DNA of 64,000 bases from contig NZ_DASYDG010000026.1 in NCBI RefSeq assembly GCF_036499745.1, forward strand, positions 92,110 through 156,109. Reading direction: 5' to 3'. The notes beneath the pieces are model-generated. The model had not been told where the DNA came from. It searched no databases and saw only the letters and a list, made by a program, of their open reading frames with translations. Shown here piece by piece: positions 60,643 through 64,000 of the stretch (the first letter of the stretch is position 1; each line of letters starts with the position of its first letter). The DNA comes from Pinirhizobacter sp036499745. GTDB lineage: Bacteria; Pseudomonadota; Gammaproteobacteria; Xanthomonadales; Rhodanobacteraceae. The translations under genes and the position numbers were made by a program.

Positions 60643-61071
60643 CTATCGCTTCGCTTTCGAAAGACCTTCGAACCGGCCGCTAAAATCAACGAACGGCTCT
60701 TGGTTGATCGTGGATACGTAACTCAATGGGAATAGCGATTCAACCGTCTGCCCTGCCATATCAGGCCGCGATTGAAGGAACGCATCCAATTGTTTGGTAG
60801 AGAGATCATGCAGATTCATGTTGACGTGAAAGACTCGATCGCCACCGAACAACCCGAAGGAAAAGACTCTTTCGATCCCAACTACATATCCCGAGAAGGA
60901 CTTACCTTGCGGGGTAGTAAAGGTCGCACGAATTGACAGCATGCGCTCAGATTCCGGGAGTTGATCGACCCTTACCACGGGATGGTAAAGATCATCTTCG
61001 TCGTCAAAGCACCAAATTGCGCAAGCCAAAAACTCTTGTGCAGCAAGCACCTTCTTTGCATCAGTGGTCAA
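60643..61071 (-). CDS. Presumed immunity protein of the active Rhs toxin
   Basis: A 142-residue protein whose ATG overlaps the Rhs stop by 11 bp, the tight pairing expected for toxin and immunity. Visible: FLACAIWCFDDEDDLYHPVV, GKSFSGYVVGIERVFSFGLF and LSTKQLDAFLQSRPDMAG. No Pfam family was recognised. A good terminator follows. Confidence 0.75.
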   Translation of the reverse strand: MTTDAKKVLAAQEFLACAIWCFDDEDDLYHPVVRVDQLPESERMLSIRATFTTPQGKSFSGYVVGIERVFSFGLFGGDRVFHVNMNLHDLSTKQLDAFLQSRPDMAGQTVESLFPLSYVSTINQEPFVDFSGRFEGLSKAKR

Positions 61072-64000
61072 GTTGAACTCCTTGAATCATTCCCGAATCC
61101 CGGAGCAGCATCTGCGCTGCAGTTCGGCCCGAACTCGGCGTGATGACAATGTTCTGCCCCACGCCACCAATCGGATCGAACCGATCGAAGAGGCGAGCAG
61201 CAACCGCCGGATCCTCCAGAGACACTATCTGGATTGGAACCTCATTTACTCCGGCCATGTTAAAGGCGATAAGGCGGCGATTGTCAATTGAGAACGGCAA
61301 ATCGTTGTGTATCACAACCTGAAGCGGATCACCCACGTGGTCAGCAGTCACCGCCCCAGATTGGAGATCGGTGACAAGACTGTTGATCGTACCGCCCTTC
61401 GTGAAAAAAGGACTAGCGTCGGATTGCGTGAATCGAATTTGGGCTGGATCTGCGCGATAGAAACCCGGTGCTATGTCACCAGGAGCTGAAAGATCGACAA
61501 ACGGGACATGACTACCGCTAGCTGCGTCGACTGTCGTGATTGGAACAACTCTCTCGGCATCCTGCGCCGCAATCGTCGCCGTAGCATCCGCGACCTCACC
61601 GCCGTTGGCAAGTGACTCAGCCGCGGAGGCACTGTCAGCGACAGCAGCGGTGCGCGATGCACTGCCAAACGAGGCGACTATCCCTTGGCCAAGGCGCCAG
61701 CCACCGGCCAGAAGTCCTGGCAACTCGGATGCAAGCTTCGCTCCTCCCAGCACCCTGGAGGCATAGTCACCGGCCTGCTCGGAGGGCGTCAGCTCGAAAG
61801 GAACATCGACGGGAGCTCGCGCGTCCGCCCAAGCGGTCTTTTGGTTTGCCTGGGCCCATACGCGATCCTGGCTTCCGCCCGTGAGGTAAGCGGCCGCGCT
61901 TTGCGCGGTTGCATCGAACAGACTCGAGGCCGATGCGACGTAATGGTTCAGCGTCGCCACACCATTGATGGTTCCCTTGACGGCACCGACGAAGGGCGAG
62001 AACACGAATGCCTTCCATTGTTCGGACTGGAACTTCTCAAGCTCGGCCTCCGAGACAGGCTCGTCCACCGTCGGCGATGGCTGAGAACTGCGGGTGTAGG
62101 TGAGCAATCCACGCGATTCGCCTAACGTGGCGTCCGACATGGAGGCATATCCCGAACTGGGGGAAGCCGTGACGTGCAGACCGGCCAGTTCCGCGACGGG
62201 GACCACCGCATAAGGTGGTTGTACCGGGACCGTCCCCGGGCCGACGTTGTAGATATCACGTACGGGTAAACCTTGCTGGCTGGGACTATTTAGCGAGCTG
62301 CCCGTGAGAAGCCAGTCGGCCGCTTTACCGTAAGTGCTTTCCCCAAGCTGTTCTATTTCTTGCAGATGACTATTTGGCGCGTCATCAAGAAATGCGTCGG
62401 ACGGTTGTGCATCCGCAGATGCGCTATCTGATGCGCTAAACGTCATGGCGCCAGCGGCCATCATGGAGGTTGCAAGCGAGAGTTCGCCTGGGCTAGCTGT
62501 GGTGTCCGGGGAACTGGCGCCGGATGGGGCGAATGCACTGAAGGCTGACGGAACCGCGGTACCGTCGTTAATGCCAGCGTAGACATTCGCGGCGGGCAAC
62601 GTGTTCTGAGGCTCCGACTGCAATTCCGGTGCGATCGCATAAGCGATGGCGCTTGCTCCGACGTCCTCGCCGATGCTCGCCCAACTCTGGACATGGTTAT
62701 CCCCAAGCGCCTGGCTGACCTCTCGCGTTACGACATCGCCCGCGGTGCGAGATGCGACCTGAAGCCCGGGCCCACCGATCACTCGACCGATGCTGCTGTC
62801 GTTCAGTGACGTGCCGATTTCCCCGCTTACATAGTTACCCGCGGTGGCGGCCACCAGTCCGGCCCAGCTGAAATGCTCGGGTTGGCCGGTGGCTCGATCA
62901 ACCAGCGCATCGGCCGCGTAGTTGGAGACGCCCTGCAGCACCAGGCCGCTGCCATTGAGGAGCGGTTGGCCGTAGGCATCGACCTGACCCGTAGCGAACG
63001 CAGCATCGTCCACCGTACCAAGCTCGCCGCTGATGGCGCCGCCGATCGCGCCCTTGGCGGCCGCGGTCAGCAGTTCCGTGAAGTTGAACCCGCTATGCGT
63101 ACCGACCGCATCGCCGACCAGCTGACTGGCCGCGTCGCCCGCGGCGCCGGCGGCCGCACCTGCCGCGATGAGGCCCCAACCGGCTTCCGCGGCGGCTCCG
63201 TACGTCACCACCGTCACGATGATCGCAATGGCGATGACCACGATCTCGGCGATCGCATTGCAATGCGCCTGCACCGGTGGAGGCGGCGGCGCGATCGTCG
63301 GCAAGGTCGGCGTGGTACTGCCGCTGATCGCACCCGGGTTATACGGCTTGTACGTCGAACTATCGTTGATGTTGGTCGACACCTGCGGCACCACCAGGTC
63401 CTGACCCACCGCCAGCTGCCCATCGCTGGTCAGCGCATTGGCCGCCGCGATGACGTACCACAGGCTCGCATCGCCATACAGCTCCTGCGCAATGCTCTTG
63501 AGCGTATCGCCCGCCTGCACGATGTAGCCGCTGGTGCCGGCGTTGGTGTTGCTGAAGGCCGTCACCTCCGACAGCACGTCCACCGTGCCGCCTTCATCCC
63601 AGCTGGCCACCTGTTGCCCATTCACATAGGCGTAGTGCTGGTTCTCATGGCTCGGATCCGTGCCCTGGTCGAGCGTGCTGCCGCTGGCGGTGCCATCCCT
63701 TCGGGTCAGGATCTGGCCGTTGCCGTCGTAGCTGAACACCCGGGCCGTATCGGCCACGGTGCCGCCGGTGTACTGCGTGTGCTGCTCGATGGCGATGCGA
63801 TCGCCGCGGTTGTCGTAGTAGCTCTCATCGGTGGTCGGGCGGACGTTGGTGATATTGGACGTACCGGTGGTGGTGGATTCCAGGTAGCCGTCCTTCATCA
63901 GGTAGGTCACCTGGTACTGGTCCACGCGACCGCCGCCGGACAGGTACTGGTACGCCACCACGTTGCCTTCGGCGTCGTAGCCGGCCACGCCATCGGGGCC
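61061..64000 (-). CDS. Rhs-repeat polymorphic toxin with LysM domain, 5' end beyond the window
   Basis: About 980 residues visible; the frame is open to base 64000. Rhs-like YD repeats are at the right edge (GYDAEGNVVAYQYLSGGGRV; SYDGNGQILTRRDGTASGST). A LysM domain (GYIVQAGDTLKSIAQELYGD) follows around visible residues 154-202, then a Pro-rich linker, Ala/Gly-rich hydrophobic segments (VVIAIAIIVTVVTYGAAAEA) and a conserved pre-toxin region repeated downstream. The last about 166 residues form the toxin: IRFTQSDASPFFTKGGTINS, DPLQVVIHNDLPFSIDNRRL and AFNMAGVNEVPIQIVSLEDP, a DNRRL/ParB-like type common in Rhs tips. Secretion is probably by T6SS or a similar route; no T6SS gene is in the window. 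Confidence 0.88.
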   Translation of the reverse strand, partial: GPDGVAGYDAEGNVVAYQYLSGGGRVDQYQVTYLMKDGYLESTTTGTSNITNVRPTTDESYYDNRGDRIAIEQHTQYTGGTVADTARVFSYDGNGQILTRRDGTASGSTLDQGTDPSHENQHYAYVNGQQVASWDEGGTVDVLSEVTAFSNTNAGTSGYIVQAGDTLKSIAQELYGDASLWYVIAAANALTSDGQLAVGQDLVVPQVSTNINDSSTYKPYNPGAISGSTTPTLPTIAPPPPPVQAHCNAIAEIVVIAIAIIVTVVTYGAAAEAGWGLIAAGAAAGAAGDAASQLVGDAVGTHSGFNFTELLTAAAKGAIGGAISGELGTVDDAAFATGQVDAYGQPLLNGSGLVLQGVSNYAADALVDRATGQPEHFSWAGLVAATAGNYVSGEIGTSLNDSSIGRVIGGPGLQVASRTAGDVVTREVSQALGDNHVQSWASIGEDVGASAIAYAIAPELQSEPQNTLPAANVYAGINDGTAVPSAFSAFAPSGASSPDTTASPGELSLATSMMAAGAMTFSASDSASADAQPSDAFLDDAPNSHLQEIEQLGESTYGKAADWLLTGSSLNSPSQQGLPVRDIYNVGPGTVPVQPPYAVVPVAELAGLHVTASPSSGYASMSDATLGESRGLLTYTRSSQPSPTVDEPVSEAELEKFQSEQWKAFVFSPFVGAVKGTINGVATLNHYVASASSLFDATAQSAAAYLTGGSQDRVWAQANQKTAWADARAPVDVPFELTPSEQAGDYASRVLGGAKLASELPGLLAGGWRLGQGIVASFGSASRTAAVADSASAAESLANGGEVADATATIAAQDAERVVPITTVDAASGSHVPFVDLSAPGDIAPGFYRADPAQIRFTQSDASPFFTKGGTINSLVTDLQSGAVTADHVGDPLQVVIHNDLPFSIDNRRLIAFNMAGVNEVPIQIVSLEDPAVAARLFDRFDPIGGVGQNIVITPSSGRTAAQMLLRDSGMIQGVQLDH
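61561..62095 (-). repeat. 535-bp direct repeat, copy in the active Rhs gene
   Basis: Counterpart of 58933-59467. It covers the pre-toxin segment (from about QPSPTVDEPVSEAELE to DATATIAAQ) and ends at the toxin boundary. Confidence 0.92.

Noticed and set aside
1..64000. CRISPR arrays, rRNA genes, complete prophage or intact IS element
   Set aside because: No regularly spaced short repeats, rRNA sequence, phage structural genes or intact transposase were seen.

Overview
The window is GC-rich, gene-dense, bacterial chromosomal DNA. The gene families (class Ia nrdA/nrdB, aceBA, queF, arfB, zapE, mprF with virJ) and the sequence style suggest a gammaproteobacterium of the Xanthomonadales/Lysobacterales, probably Rhodanobacteraceae (Luteibacter/Dyella-like). 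That placement is inference; no rRNA gene is present to settle it.

Layout. (1) 1-1417: an AT-richer pair, a 2OG-Fe(II) oxygenase and an EamA exporter running off the left edge. (2) 1574-16588: housekeeping and metabolic genes: arfB, an acyltransferase, a LysR regulator divergent from the glyoxylate-shunt genes aceB-aceA, acpH, a hydrolase-zapE pair, ltaE, gntK, an mprF-virJ membrane-lipid operon, a TetR regulator divergent from an SDR gene, and a lipoprotein esterase. (3) 16580-20773: the nrdA-KTSC-nrdB operon, behind two NrdR-like boxes and a cobalamin riboswitch. (4) 20779-36835: an EmrAB/NodT-type tripartite pump, an aldo/keto reductase, queF, small stress or envelope genes, a BCCT transporter, tRNA-Arg(CCG), an antitoxin next to a decayed toxin, an M61 peptidase, an outer-membrane barrel, a tautomerase, and a Fic protein behind two tandem 29-bp inverted-repeat operators.

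(5) 36907-57710 is the most unusual block: about 28 tightly coupled minus-strand genes encoding a flagellar-type machine. Present are the export apparatus (FliOPQR, FlhAB, FliHIJ), MS-ring FliF, FliE, the rod (FlgBCFG), P- and L-ring proteins (FlgI, FlgH, FlgA), the hook (FlgD, FlgE), a FliK-position protein, two SpoA proteins (a 245-residue FliM-position protein and FliN) and a FliA-type sigma factor. The block has no full-length FliG, no MotA/MotB, no flagellin, no FlgJ/FlgK/FlgL/FliD and no chemotaxis gene. The fliG slot holds a 142-residue protein and the FliM-position protein is shortened to an SctQ-like form. It reads as a flagellum-derived hook/rod secretion device with an injectisome-like sorting platform rather than a motor, unless the missing parts lie elsewhere in the genome. 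A TPR gene opens the operon, and an unknown ORF plus a GT9 glycosyltransferase close it.

(6) 58140-64000 is an Rhs polymorphic-toxin locus. A LysM-containing Rhs protein (its start lies beyond the right edge) carries a DNRRL-type toxin tip and is followed by its presumed immunity gene, a frameshifted displaced tip with a presumed immunity gene, a tyrosine-recombinase remnant and hairpin, and a second displaced tip (polymorphic-toxin type 46-like) with a DUF3601-like immunity gene. A 535-bp near-identical direct repeat links the active tip and the distal displaced tip, which suggests tip exchange by homologous recombination.
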